Source: JBNJEM01 sp051745935 (GTDB lineage: Bacteria; Planctomycetota; Planctomycetia; Pirellulales; Pirellulaceae). Taken from it: a DNA stretch of 19,075 nucleotides. Shown here in pieces: positions 1 through 7,998 of the stretch. Below the pieces are notes generated by a model. The model worked only from the letters and a program-made list of their open reading frames with translations. It was not told the DNA's origin and ran no database searches. The position numbers and the translations under genes are program-made. How positions within the stretch are numbered: position 1 is the first letter of the stretch; every line of letters starts with the position of its first letter. The DNA is taken from assembly GCA_051745935.1 (NCBI GenBank), contig JBNJEM010000071.1, positions 1 through 19,075 on the forward strand, given 5' to 3'.

Positions 1-33
1 CGGCGGTTGACGGCTGCAAGGCACCCCCCCTGT

Positions 34-68
34 ATGGGTGGACCTTGAAAGGCGTTCGGGCCACCCAT
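34..68. terminator. Inverted repeat downstream of the zinc-ribbon membrane protein gene
   Basis: ATGGGTGG at 34-41 pairs perfectly with CCACCCAT at 61-68 (8-bp stem, 19-nt loop). It lies about 22 bp past the stop codon of the minus-strand gene ending at 91, where a terminator would be expected. No T-tract follows on the minus strand, so intrinsic termination is only a guess; it may be just an inverted repeat. Confidence 0.3.
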
Positions 69-90
69 TTGGGTAGCAAAGGCAAAGGGG

Positions 91-765
91 TCAGGGGGCA
101 TACATGAGGCGAGCTTGCCATTGAGAGGCGGCGCGACCGGCCAGGTAGCTGAGGACGCCGGTGAGCGTCATCATCAAAAAGCACCACAGCGATTCCTGCT
201 GGGCGGAGAACGGGTTGCTCTCCAGCGCCAACGAGGTCATGAGGCGATTGCCGCTGGGGGCCAGCAGGCGCACGCCCAACACGATGGCATAAGCCGTTGA
301 AATCACCAATAAGAAGCAGGATACAACCCGTACGCAACTGTAGTCCGGCAACTGCAACAAATAAATCATGTAGACAAGGTGAAGGATCGCCACGAGGATG
401 ACGGCCAAAGCCCACGGTTCTAGCATGTGAGCATGGAGCCACTGGGTCGGATGGCCGCCCCACGACTGACGCGCGGCCACCACGACCGGAACGACATCCA
501 ATAAGGCCAGCACGGCGATGCCCAGCGCAAGGAGGCGAACCGTCAGCCACGAAGGATCAACCGCCGGGCGGTGCGGCGCCGACGAATCAGTGTTAATCAC
601 GATGATTGGCTGGCCGTCGGAAGCTGGAGCTGGCGGTGGCTCTGGTCCGTCGACCTCGGGAACCTGGAGCTCGGTATTACACCGCCAGCATCGGATGATC
701 TGTCCCGCGGCATCGTCGGGAACAACGGTTAAGCGTCCGCACGGGCACGTAATGTGGAACGGCAT
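91..765 (-). CDS. Zinc-ribbon membrane protein with four predicted TM helices
   Basis: This 224-aa protein has an N-terminal zinc-ribbon: CPC at residues 7-9 and CWRC at 26-29. A Pro-rich linker (about 40-65) follows, then four hydrophobic segments near residues 73-97, 118-137, 145-168 and 193-212. Short ribbons of this kind at the N-terminus of otherwise unknown membrane proteins are common in planctomycetes. The specific function is not recognisable. The start chosen is MPFHITCPCG, with GGTGGGG just upstream; an in-frame ATG at 777 is possible. The frame stays open further upstream only because it runs through a family A repeat, so the longer 255-aa version is judged an artefact. No operon partner is present; the next gene on the same strand is about 0.7 kb upstream. 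Confidence 0.7.
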   Translation of the reverse strand: MPFHITCPCGRLTVVPDDAAGQIIRCWRCNTELQVPEVDGPEPPPAPASDGQPIIVINTDSSAPHRPAVDPSWLTVRLLALGIAVLALLDVVPVVVAARQSWGGHPTQWLHAHMLEPWALAVILVAILHLVYMIYLLQLPDYSCVRVVSCFLLVISTAYAIVLGVRLLAPSGNRLMTSLALESNPFSAQQESLWCFLMMTLTGVLSYLAGRAASQWQARLMYAP

Positions 766-828
766 GGGCCCCACCATTAGAATCAAGCAACAAGCGTCAC
801 AAACGCGGTTTGCAGGCCTTTTTTGCAG

Positions 829-900
829 CCCGTAACAAAACGTGATTCCCGCGCCCAAAAGTTTGTCGGTGAGCGGAAACGTCAGTGGTTTTGTTATGGG
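829..900 (+). repeat. Family A 72-bp inverted-repeat element, copy 1
   Basis: Left arm CCCGTAACAAAAC (829-841) is matched by right arm GTTTTGTTATGGG (888-900), complementary at 12 of 13 positions. Arm starts are 59 bp apart, as in the other three copies. CAG precedes the left arm. A further single arm, CCCGCAACAAAAC, follows at 910-922. The copy lies 64 bp upstream of the start codon at 765. Confidence 0.8.
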
Positions 901-1142
901 GTTTCGCGGCCCGCAACAAAACCTGACTTCTTTTGACGGTTCGTACCGGGAATGTGGAGTATCATTCGGTCGTTGTTGGTTGCCCCGCCGTTTATTCTAC
1001 GGTCTAGACCCAAAAGAGTGCAGCTGGCAGCGACGATTGACCGCGTTTTTCCGCATGGGGAACAGTTTCCCAGGGGGCTGGGGGGGAGGGATGGGGAAAA
1101 ACCCCGGAAATTGGGAAAACTGGATCTGCTAGGTTCTTGCAG

Positions 1143-1214
1143 CCCGTAACAAAACGTGGTTCCCGCGCCCAAGATTTCCTCGGTGAAAGGAAACGTGACC
1201 GGTTTTAGTATGGC
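1143..1214 (+). repeat. Family A 72-bp inverted-repeat element, copy 2
   Basis: Left arm CCCGTAACAAAAC (1143-1155) is identical to copy 1. The right arm GTTTTAGTATGGC (1202-1214) has decayed at a few positions. Arm spacing is again 59 bp, and the interior is clearly related to copy 1 (shared TTCCCGCGCCCAA and GGAAACGT). It lies downstream of the DUF11 gene, not upstream of a start codon. Confidence 0.75.
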
Positions 1215-1460
1215 TTCTCAGGAACGGCGCGGAGATCAGTTCGGCATTTTTTGGAGGGTGGCACTTTCCTGAGCGAGCGGCAAGACGCGTTCCCTTTGCA
1301 GAGAACGCGGATCGCGAGCGGAGAGCCAGTGGGGGGCCCGACCGGTGGCTCCGAGGAACAAAAACAGGACAAGAAGGCCGCCACGCCGGTCGTCGAAGTT
1401 TTGTCGCGCCGACGCCGGTGTCCGCGTCCGAGTCGAGCCCGGCTTTGGGGGAATGAACGG

Positions 1461-4202
1461 TTATTGATCCGTGTAGACTCGCGTCATTTCTTCTTTGGTG
1501 ACCGGCACGGTCAGTTCGGCACTTTGCAGCTGAGCACGGATAATGTGATCACCAACGGCGGATCCCTCGGCGTGGATTTTGAAGACCACTTCTTCGCCGG
1601 GGCCAAGTTGCTCCAACGGGTTGAAGACGACCTCCTGTCCCTCGACGCTTCCTTGCGTGGGGCCTTCCGCACTGCTTGGGGCTAATCCGGTGGGTAGTTC
1701 GAGGGCCAAACGAATTTGGGTGCCGGCTTTCGAGCCGCGGTTTCGCACTTTGATTTCGTAGGTGGTTTCACTGCCCACTTCAATGGGGTCGGCCACGTCC
1801 GAAATGACAAAGGAAAGCTGCGCGGATCCTTCAATCGCGACCTGATGTTCACAACTGTCCTGCAACCCGAGATCCGCTTTCACGTCCGTTTTCAATTTGT
1901 GGTTGCCGGGCTCGATGGGAAGGACTGTCACGTGCACGTTCCCTGGGCGATCCGACGGCAATTCTTCCAGATTCCAGAACACGGCGTGCGTCTGCGTATC
2001 ATACTGGCCATGATTATCACTGGTCACGTATTTCATGCCTTTTGGCAAATGGGTCACCAGCTCGACGTTGTGGGCCGAAGCGGTTCCCGGGTTCGCCAAT
2101 TCAACGGAATAGGTCGCCTGACGATCCAGGTAACGCAATGTCGGGCCCTCCATGGTGACTTGCAGTTGAGGTGAAGTGATTTCGATCGGGCGCACATCCT
2201 CATCAAACAAGTTTCCCGCCCCTCGAACGGTCATTCGATTCTCGAAGGTGCCTTGTTTCGCGGTTTCGAGTTCCAGGGACAAGCGGCGCGATTCCTGGGG
2301 CCGAAGCGTTCCAATTTCGTGCTCCAATTTGTTTCCCGCCGGGTGCGTGAATCCCTCGGGGACGTCCTCATCGATCACGACGTTCTCAGCCGCCCCATTT
2401 CCCGTGTTGGTGACGGAAATCTCCAGCGTTGCGGATTCACCAATCAGGACTTGCTGGGCGGCCGAAACCTCAAGTTCGAGGGCGGGCTGGGTGCAGATCG
2501 TGCGCACGGATGCTTGGGCTTGGAACGAAGCCGCCGCCACGCTGCCGATTTCCCCCGCGACCTGGGGCAGCAGACGCATCGAGAGCGCAACGTCTTCACC
2601 TGGCTTGAGCCTCCCTACTTGCCAACTAATCGTGCCGTCATCGGTTGGTGTCACCGAGGGCGTTGCACTAATGAATTCCGTTCCTTTGGGAACGCGGTCG
2701 ACAACAACCACGTTTTCCGCGATCGCATTTCCGTCATTTCGCACCCGGAGCTCGAATGTGGCCTCGCGATTGACCTGAATTTCTTCCGGCGCCGATTTCT
2801 CGATGGCCACCGCCGGAGCCTGTTCCCCCTCCAGCTGGTCGCTGCCAGGCTCATCAGAAGCGATCGGCGCTGCCTGCCCGCTTTCCGCCAGACGGCCCGC
2901 GCCGGGCGCGGTGATTGTCCCAGGCCCTGAAGCGGGTGCGGACGCCGGGGGATCCCCGGCGTTTGAAGGCTCCGTGCCGTCCAGTTCACCGTCCAGTTCA
3001 CCGTCCGGTTCAGCCGTTGTATCCGAAGCCCTGCTAGAGCCATTATCCAGCGCGTACCGGGAGGGCGTGGCTCTTGCTTCATCCGTGGCTGGAATCGTTG
3101 TCGGCGTCCCCACCCTCGCACCATCTGATGCGAAGTCCTGAGCGTCCGTGTTCGGATAGGGGTTGGAACCAGCAGGCTCGGTGGCAGTGGCCTCGCCGGA
3201 TTCCTCGGCTCGGGGGCTCTCCGCATCCGGCTTGAAGGTTTCGGAATCGTCTTGCTCTGAGGCGCCGGCAACACCGTTGTCCTGGCTGGACGGTTGCCTG
3301 GTCTCGGGCTGTGAAGTTGCATATCCCCCGTTAAGCGAAGCAGCGGCGGGATTGTCACTCGAGACGGGCTCGCTGCCTCCAGAGTAAGTAGGCACGGCGG
3401 TTTCATTGACCGGTTGCGACGCCGTACTCGAAGAGTTCGCCCTCGACTCGGATGTCAGCGAATCAGGGGAAGCAGAGGCTGCGGGGGGCTGGGAATCCGC
3501 TGGGGAAGTGAGAGGGAACGGTGATCCTTCGGAGGGTTGCCCACGATCGGCGTCTTGACTCGGCTCGGCGCCGACGGCGTCCGGAAGGCTCTCCAGGTTC
3601 GATTCCGTGGCATCGGCCGCGGTCGCATCGGCGTTATCGTCCCCACTGGTTTCCGCCTGGTCGGAGTTTCGCGAGTTTGGTTCCGAGGCCTCCTCGGACG
3701 TATCCGATGTATCGGACGTATCGGAGGTATCGGTTGTACCATATGTTGGAGCTGGCGGCGCTGAGGAACTCGAGTCCGGTTTGGAACGATCGTCCATTGA
3801 TGTTTCGCCGGTCGTGTCCGAACCCTGCTCGTTCAATCCAGCGGTCGGTTGGCGAATTGAATTGTCGTCCGCGGAATCCGCGTCGCCACTGGTCATGTCG
3901 GCATCCGGTTCCGCGGTACGCCGCGATTCCGCCGCCATCTGATCCGAGGCGGAGTCGTGACTGACGGTACGAACCGTGCCGTTCTCCTCGGCGGCGGGTG
4001 ACGCCTCGGACTCCGCCCCCCGCGCCACGCGAATCGGCGACGGTGAGTCCGTCTCCGTTGATTCCGTCTTGGCCGCGCCGTCCGCTTGCTCTTCCCGTGC
4101 CGGTGCTTCATTGGGCCCGGACAGGACACTATAGGCGATCGCGGCCGCGCCCAGCGCCAAAACCGCACCCACGACGGACAACTGAACACTCAGACGTTTC
4201 AT
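1461..4202 (-). CDS. DUF11-repeat envelope protein with a long acidic low-complexity linker
   Basis: This 913-aa protein starts MKRLSVQLSVVG and has a hydrophobic signal/anchor segment at about residues 6-27. Residues about 30-460 are low-complexity, rich in Ser, Asp, Glu, Pro, Thr and Ala, with a small DTS tandem near the first third. The C-terminal 452 residues hold four immunoglobulin-like DUF11/TIGR01451-type repeats beginning near 462, 573, 678 and 795. Each has the pattern of a hydrophobic strand, 'NxGxxxAxNV' and 'xxxPxG'. Single cysteines follow repeat 1 (RTICTQ) and lie at the end of repeat 3 (DSCEH). Such proteins are generally exported or surface-located; a structural or adhesive envelope role is inferred, not shown. 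The frame extends 18 codons upstream of the chosen ATG, which is preferred because it directly precedes the Lys-Arg signal start. Confidence 0.82.
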   Translation of the reverse strand: MKRLSVQLSVVGAVLALGAAAIAYSVLSGPNEAPAREEQADGAAKTESTETDSPSPIRVARGAESEASPAAEENGTVRTVSHDSASDQMAAESRRTAEPDADMTSGDADSADDNSIRQPTAGLNEQGSDTTGETSMDDRSKPDSSSSAPPAPTYGTTDTSDTSDTSDTSEEASEPNSRNSDQAETSGDDNADATAADATESNLESLPDAVGAEPSQDADRGQPSEGSPFPLTSPADSQPPAASASPDSLTSESRANSSSTASQPVNETAVPTYSGGSEPVSSDNPAAASLNGGYATSQPETRQPSSQDNGVAGASEQDDSETFKPDAESPRAEESGEATATEPAGSNPYPNTDAQDFASDGARVGTPTTIPATDEARATPSRYALDNGSSRASDTTAEPDGELDGELDGTEPSNAGDPPASAPASGPGTITAPGAGRLAESGQAAPIASDEPGSDQLEGEQAPAVAIEKSAPEEIQVNREATFELRVRNDGNAIAENVVVVDRVPKGTEFISATPSVTPTDDGTISWQVGRLKPGEDVALSMRLLPQVAGEIGSVAAASFQAQASVRTICTQPALELEVSAAQQVLIGESATLEISVTNTGNGAAENVVIDEDVPEGFTHPAGNKLEHEIGTLRPQESRRLSLELETAKQGTFENRMTVRGAGNLFDEDVRPIEITSPQLQVTMEGPTLRYLDRQATYSVELANPGTASAHNVELVTHLPKGMKYVTSDNHGQYDTQTHAVFWNLEELPSDRPGNVHVTVLPIEPGNHKLKTDVKADLGLQDSCEHQVAIEGSAQLSFVISDVADPIEVGSETTYEIKVRNRGSKAGTQIRLALELPTGLAPSSAEGPTQGSVEGQEVVFNPLEQLGPGEEVVFKIHAEGSAVGDHIIRAQLQSAELTVPVTKEEMTRVYTDQ

Positions 4203-4331
4203 GACATTCGTCCCAACAAATCTGTAGGTTGGATTCGGGAGCAATTTCCGTCCCATGCCGGGCGGCTGAATTCCGTACGCCAGGTTTGAATCCCGCGCGG
4301 CTCGGGCTACCGTGGCACCGGGGACTAAGGC

Positions 4332-4403
4332 CCCCTAACAAAACCACTCAGGTTGCCTCTCATCCAGGGACTTCCGGGGGCGGCAACCACGTTTTGTTAC
4401 GGG
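4332..4403 (-). repeat. Family A 72-bp inverted-repeat element, copy 3
   Basis: This copy is in the opposite orientation. Arms CCCCTAACAAAAC (4332-4344) and GTTTTGTTACGGG (4391-4403) start 59 bp apart. Inside, GGTTGCC and GGCAACC (minus-strand reading) form a perfect 7-bp inner stem, extending the hairpin beyond the arms. It lies 130 bp upstream of the DUF11 start codon. Confidence 0.8.
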
Positions 4404-4410
4404 CTGTAAA

Positions 4411-4514
4411 TATACCGGTCGCGGATGACGTTGTCCGCCGCGAGTCCGACCAACGGGAGGACGGCTTGCGTCGGGCAGCTTTCCACCCGGACAAATCCGA
4501 CCGCCTGAAGTGTA
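4411..4514 (+). repeat. Family B 104-bp dispersed repeat, copy 1
   Basis: It runs from TATACCGGTCGCGG to CCGCCTGAAGTGTA. It aligns without gaps to the three other copies (7895, 10341, 16356); over the 99-bp core it differs from copy 3 at 8 positions. This copy has GTGTA where the others have ATATA at the right end. It starts 7 bp from family A copy 3. Confidence 0.85.
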
Positions 4515-4829
4515 TTACTGGTTGCAAGGTCCTTCGGGGGAGGGTTACATAACAGATTGCCGCGTGCCTGTGAAGGCCAATTGGATCACAAGCCGATGGC
4601 CGGGGCGGGCGGGAAAACGGTCGCGCGGCCGCCAGTATTGGCTTGATGGCTGTTAGGGTGGAACGTCTGACCTACGCCAATCGGCTAAACGATTACCGAA
4701 CTACAAATCTTTTCTGGTTCTCCGTATGGACGATGAGAATCCTCCGCGGCTCCAGGCCGTTGGATCCGGGATCTCGTCCGTCCGATCCCCGGCCCATGGG
4801 CTCTGCAAATCGCTCCGGTATGTTATCCT

Positions 4830-5951
4830 ATGGTCATGAGCGACATACACGACCAAGATTCGAAACCGGTTGACACTGGAGCGGCGGACCCGCCTCGCGA
4901 GCACGTGGGGCGAGGTCCAGATGGCCAGCGGGTCCGTCGGCGGAAATCGCTCGATAGCGAGGATGAACTGGTTTTGCATGAAGCAGAACCCAACGCGGCG
5001 GCGCGAGGTGACCAGGCGCTCAATCCAGACGTCCCTGCCAAAGAGATGGGCAAGTCGGAGGGGCCCGGGAAGCTGGCTTGGAGGAGACAGCGACGGCGGA
5101 GGTTGCCGCTCATCCTGTTCGTGGTGACCTGTTTATCCACCTTCTGGGTAGGGGCCAATCACTGGCTGCCATGGCCAGTCGATGGGGAATTGCGGCGCAT
5201 GCTGCTGGCTCACTGGCAGGACGGACTGACCTATATGGGGTGTGTGCTAGCCATCCTATTCGCCCACGAGATGGGCCATTTTCTCGCGACGGTTCGCTAC
5301 GGCATTCCGGCCAGTTTTCCTTATTTCATTCCCTTTCCTATCTCTCCAATCGGTACCATGGGGGCCGTGATCGGCATGGACGGCCTGAAGGCTGATCGCA
5401 GGGAGCTGTTTGATATCGGGTTGGCGGGGCCGCTCTCAGGGCTTGTGGTGGCTCTGCCGGTCATGTGGATTGGGGTCGCCAAGCTTGATTTTCAGCAGTT
5501 TGAATATGGTCCCTTTGCGTTGGATCTTCCGCTATTGATCCGGGCGGCCGTGTATGTCATCCAACCGTCCGGGCACACGTCGGAAACCGCGGTTTGGTTT
5601 AGTCATTTGAACCCCTACTTCATGGCGGGGTGGGTGGGGCTTTTAGTCACCGGGTTGAACATGATGCCGGTCAGCCAGCTCGACGGGGGCCACGTCGTTT
5701 ATACTCTATTTGGCCGCAAAGCACATTGGATTGCCCGTACGTTCGTGGTGGCCGCCATCTTAGTGGTGGTGGTATCCGGACGTTGGGAGTGGTCCCCAAT
5801 GATTTTGATCGTCTTACTGATTGGTCCCGACCACCCTCCTACCCGCAACGACCACATGCCGCTGGGATGCGTGCGGACCGTGCTGGGCATCAGCGCGATC
5901 TTGATCCCTGTTTTCTGTTTCCCGCTCCGTTTGATCATTCTTCCCATGTAG
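4830..5951 (+). CDS. Site-2 protease family (M50) intramembrane zinc metalloprotease
   Basis: This 373-aa multi-pass membrane protein has the zinc-binding HExxH motif as HEMGH at residues 146-150. The distal metal-ligand motif is LNMMPVSQLDGG near 276-287, and a Gly-rich LAGPLSG segment lies near 198-204. This is the core of the peptidase M50 family, which cleaves substrates within the membrane. Residues 1-90 are hydrophilic, Arg-rich and probably cytoplasmic; the first membrane segment starts near 92. 'GPDHPPTRND' near 332 resembles a conserved loop of soluble-tailed M50 homologues of the EGY type. The substrate cannot be deduced. The start is uncertain: ATG at 4830 and ATG at 4836 are both possible, and neither has a clear ribosome-binding site. 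The gene converges on the hydrolase gene with a 27-bp gap. Confidence 0.88.
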   Translation: MVMSDIHDQDSKPVDTGAADPPREHVGRGPDGQRVRRRKSLDSEDELVLHEAEPNAAARGDQALNPDVPAKEMGKSEGPGKLAWRRQRRRRLPLILFVVTCLSTFWVGANHWLPWPVDGELRRMLLAHWQDGLTYMGCVLAILFAHEMGHFLATVRYGIPASFPYFIPFPISPIGTMGAVIGMDGLKADRRELFDIGLAGPLSGLVVALPVMWIGVAKLDFQQFEYGPFALDLPLLIRAAVYVIQPSGHTSETAVWFSHLNPYFMAGWVGLLVTGLNMMPVSQLDGGHVVYTLFGRKAHWIARTFVVAAILVVVVSGRWEWSPMILIVLLIGPDHPPTRNDHMPLGCVRTVLGISAILIPVFCFPLRLIILPM

Positions 5952-5978
5952 GGGCCGTACAGCGGGGGGCTTTCCGTA

Positions 5979-6779
5979 TTACTCGGATTGCACGGGATTG
6001 ACTAATTGGCCAATTCCCTCGATCTCGACTGTAATGGAGTCACCGGGCTGGAGGAATCGAGGGGGCTGACGCGCGAAACCGACGCCATGCGGCGTACCGG
6101 TAAGAATGACCGTGCCCGGTTGCAGGGTCGTACTGCCGCTGAGAAACTCAATCAATCGAGGAACATCAAAGATCATGTCGTTTGTGTTCCAGTCTTGCAT
6201 GATTTGGCCGTTGAGCACGGTTTTGATGGCCAATGAGTTCGGGTTGGGCATTTCATCCGGGGTGACCAGGCACGGGCCCAGGGGACAAAACGTGTCAAAC
6301 GTTTTCCCCCGGCACCACTGGCTCCCCCCCCACTTGGTCTGCCAATCGCGAGCGCTCACGTCATTCGCGCAGGTATAGCCGAGTACGTACTCGAATGCAT
6401 TTTGGCGGTCCACGTTCTTGCATGATTTGCCAATCACGACCGCCAGTTCACATTCATAGTCGACCTGGGTGCTCACCAGATGGGTTGGCAACGAGACGGG
6501 TTGTCCGGGGTGCTGCACGGCGGATGGGGCCTTCATGAATAGCACGGGATATTCAGGGGGCGTGGCCTTACTTTCCGCTGCGTGCTGGCGATAATTCAGG
6601 CCGATGCAGAGGATGGCGGTTGGAGAGACGGGGGCAAGCTGCTGGCCGCCAGCGACAACCTGGCCGGAATCGGTGAATTCGCCGAACAAGTCGCCTTGAA
6701 GCCTCGTGAGCGTTCCGTCCGGATGTTGTCGGGCGTATTCCGGAATCCCCGTGGAACTCAACTGTCGAACGATTTTCAT
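5979..6779 (-). CDS. Fumarylacetoacetate hydrolase (FAH) family protein
   Basis: This 266-aa protein has the full FAH catalytic fold. GLNYRQHAAE lies near residues 60-69 and the metal ligands near 109-111 (DYECELAVVIG, two Glu). The third ligand is Asp near 140 in ANDVSARD; KTFDTFCPLGP and the conserved LTGTPHGVGF (about 226-235) follow. Family members hydrolyse or decarboxylate 2-keto-acid substrates such as acylpyruvates, oxaloacetate or catechol-pathway intermediates. The substrate cannot be assigned from sequence, and no aromatic-degradation genes are nearby. The start is the ATG of MKIVRQL; an upstream in-frame ATG adds 15 residues without similarity to the family. Family A copy 4 lies about 97 bp upstream. 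Confidence 0.9.
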   Translation of the reverse strand: MKIVRQLSSTGIPEYARQHPDGTLTRLQGDLFGEFTDSGQVVAGGQQLAPVSPTAILCIGLNYRQHAAESKATPPEYPVLFMKAPSAVQHPGQPVSLPTHLVSTQVDYECELAVVIGKSCKNVDRQNAFEYVLGYTCANDVSARDWQTKWGGSQWCRGKTFDTFCPLGPCLVTPDEMPNPNSLAIKTVLNGQIMQDWNTNDMIFDVPRLIEFLSGSTTLQPGTVILTGTPHGVGFARQPPRFLQPGDSITVEIEGIGQLVNPVQSE

Positions 6780-6875
6780 GGGCTTGTTTCCCAACCAAAT
6801 AGGACCGCCGGATGTGCAAACCAAGACGCCGCGACAGAACCCGTTGGATGTCCGGTTGCCAAAGGAGTTTTACAG

Positions 6876-6947
6876 TCCGTAACCAAACGTGGTTGCCGCT
6901 CCCGAAACGCCCCAAGTCAAAAGAAGCTCGACGGGTCTTGTCATGGC
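6876..6947 (+). repeat. Family A 72-bp inverted-repeat element, copy 4 (diverged)
   Basis: Arms TCCGTAACCAAAC (6876-6888) and GTCTTGTCATGGC (6935-6947) are decayed, but the 59-bp spacing is exactly kept. The CAG before the left arm and the following GTGGTTGCCGC match copy 3. Isolated arms follow near 6967-6984 and 7010-7027 on the opposite strand. Confidence 0.65.
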
Positions 6948-7250
6948 CTCTTGGAACCGGGGAAACGCGTTTTTGTTGCCGGCTGACAAAAAATAGTAGG
7001 CAAATCGAAGTTTTTTATTGCCCGCTACAGCTAGACGTATTGACGTAACCGGAACTGCACTCAATATGATGTTCGTTGAGCTGTTACGCAAGCCTGGGCA
7101 TGGCCCCCCCTGCCCGCCGGCGGCGGCGGGTGGTGGGAAACAAATGGGCATGCTGACGAGGGTAGCTGGATCCATGACCCCGGTCCAGCCTGGGCGTGGT
7201 GATCGCGACGGGTGTTCCTGGGATCCTTGTCAGCTCTGATTCTGATACAA

Positions 7251-7480
7251 TTAGTGTGTTTATCCGAAGAACGTCGTTCGTTTTGAGTCAAGTTCTAGCG
7301 ACCAACGGGAGCGGGCTAATACGGTTCGAGCGGTAGCTCGCATTGGTTCGAGGTCCTACCTCGTTAGTGTGTTTATGCGAAGAACGTCGTTCGTTTTGAG
7401 TCAAGTTCTAGCGACCAACGGGAGCGGGCTAATACGGTTCGAGCGGTAGCTCGCATTGGTTCGAGGTCCTACCTCGTTAG
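7251..7480. repeat. Tandem duplication of a 113-bp unit rich in small hairpins
   Basis: Units are 7251-7363 and 7364-7476, followed by a third TTAG at 7477-7480. The two units differ at one base (7264 C versus G). Each holds a hairpin CGAGC-GGTA-GCTCG (7327-7340 in unit 1) and a hairpin CGAGGT-CCT-ACCTCG (7349-7363). A short GAACGtCGTTC inverted repeat lies near the unit start. Both hairpins are preceded by GGTT. The array ends 93 bp upstream of the start codon at 7574. Confidence 0.9.
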
Positions 7481-7573
7481 AGTCTTTCGGTGTAACGGGC
7501 GCGCATGCTTGGCGGGAGGGGTTCATCCCTGTGCGGTGTCCCCATTGGGTTGGCGGCCCTGCCGCCTTAGGCC

Positions 7574-7843
7574 ATGATTGACATATTCACCCACAAAAGA
7601 AAAGCGGTGCTACGGCATGTTGTCGGTATCCTCTTTATCGTTTTGGGCGTCGTCGGCCTGGTTTTACCGATTCTGCAAGGGATTCTGTTTCTGGGCATTG
7701 GAACACTGCTACTGGCCCCGGATATTCCATTCTTTCATCGCTTGTCTCAAAGGGTGGAGCGTCGATTTCCCCGGATCGGCCGCGCCGCCCATCGCTGGCA
7801 CCAACGATTTCGCAAGGAGGAGGAGGAGGAGTGCGGTCGGTGA
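7574..7843 (+). CDS. Small two-helix membrane protein, possibly PGPGW/DUF454-like
   Basis: This 89-aa protein has two adjacent hydrophobic stretches: about residues 15-32 (VVGILFIVLGVVGLVLP) and 36-48 (GILFLGIGTLLLAP). A strongly basic and then acidic tail follows, ending in EEEEE. The layout 'G-(I/V)xGLxLPxxxGxxFLxIGxxLLA' resembles small PGPGW- and DUF454/YbaN-type membrane proteins. The PGPGW signature itself is absent (LPILQG instead), so the assignment is tentative. No enzymatic role can be proposed. It is followed after 200 bp by aroA on the same strand, but family B copy 2 fills that gap, so co-transcription is uncertain. The ribosome-binding site is weak. Confidence 0.65.
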   Translation: MIDIFTHKRKAVLRHVVGILFIVLGVVGLVLPILQGILFLGIGTLLLAPDIPFFHRLSQRVERRFPRIGRAAHRWHQRFRKEEEEECGR

Positions 7844-7894
7844 AAACAGCGCGTCCGTGCCGGCGGCGCCTATTCCGTGCGGTGACGACTTTGT

Positions 7895-7998
7895 TATATT
7901 TCAGGCGGTTGGGTTTTTCCGGGTGGAAAGCTGCCCGACGCAAGCCGTCCTCCCGTGGGTCGGACTCGCGGCGGAGAACGTCATCCGCGACCGGTATA
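7895..7998 (-). repeat. Family B 104-bp dispersed repeat, copy 2
   Basis: This is the reverse-oriented copy between the small membrane protein gene and aroA. It reads TATATTTCAGGCGG to CGCGACCGGTATA on the plus strand. Its right edge supplies TATAGT at 7995-8000, a -10-like hexamer 43 bp before the aroA start codon, though no good -35 accompanies it. Confidence 0.85.

Larger units (their letters stand above)
766..1460. other. Intergenic region holding two family A elements
   Basis: This 695-bp gap between two minus-strand genes contains family A copies 1 (829-900) and 2 (1143-1214), plus a lone arm at 910-922. Between the copies, 1070-1115 is a purine-rich run with many G. Open frames here on both strands run through the repeats and have no ribosome-binding site or recognisable domain. 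I see no gene. Confidence 0.6.
4203..4829. other. Divergent intergenic region with repeat elements A3 and B1
   Basis: This 627-bp region separates the divergent DUF11 and M50 genes. Family A copy 3 (4332-4403) and family B copy 1 (4411-4514) sit only 7 bp apart. Upstream of the protease, 4515-4829, I see no repeat, convincing promoter hexamers or gene. Confidence 0.6.
6780..7573. other. Repeat-rich divergent intergenic region
   Basis: This 794-bp gap separates the divergent FAH and small membrane protein genes. It holds family A copy 4 (6876-6947), two degenerate A arms on the opposite strand (about 6967-6984 and 7010-7027) and the 113-bp tandem duplication (7251-7480). Between them, 7030-7250 is GC-rich without a recognisable gene. 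A short GGCGG/CCGCC hairpin lies just before the start at 7574. Confidence 0.6.

Noticed and set aside
842..1172. Overlapping frames on both strands between the first two genes
   Set aside because: They start or end within family A repeats and lack ribosome-binding sites and domains.
2253..2930. Long plus-strand frames antisense to the DUF11 gene
   Set aside because: They are shadows of a GC-rich coding strand; the minus-strand frame has the signal segment and four clear repeats.
7251..7480. Possible CRISPR array or integron attC pair
   Set aside because: There are only two adjacent 113-bp units with no spacers. The GTTAG ends lack the paired complementary core of attC, and no integrase or Cas gene is present.
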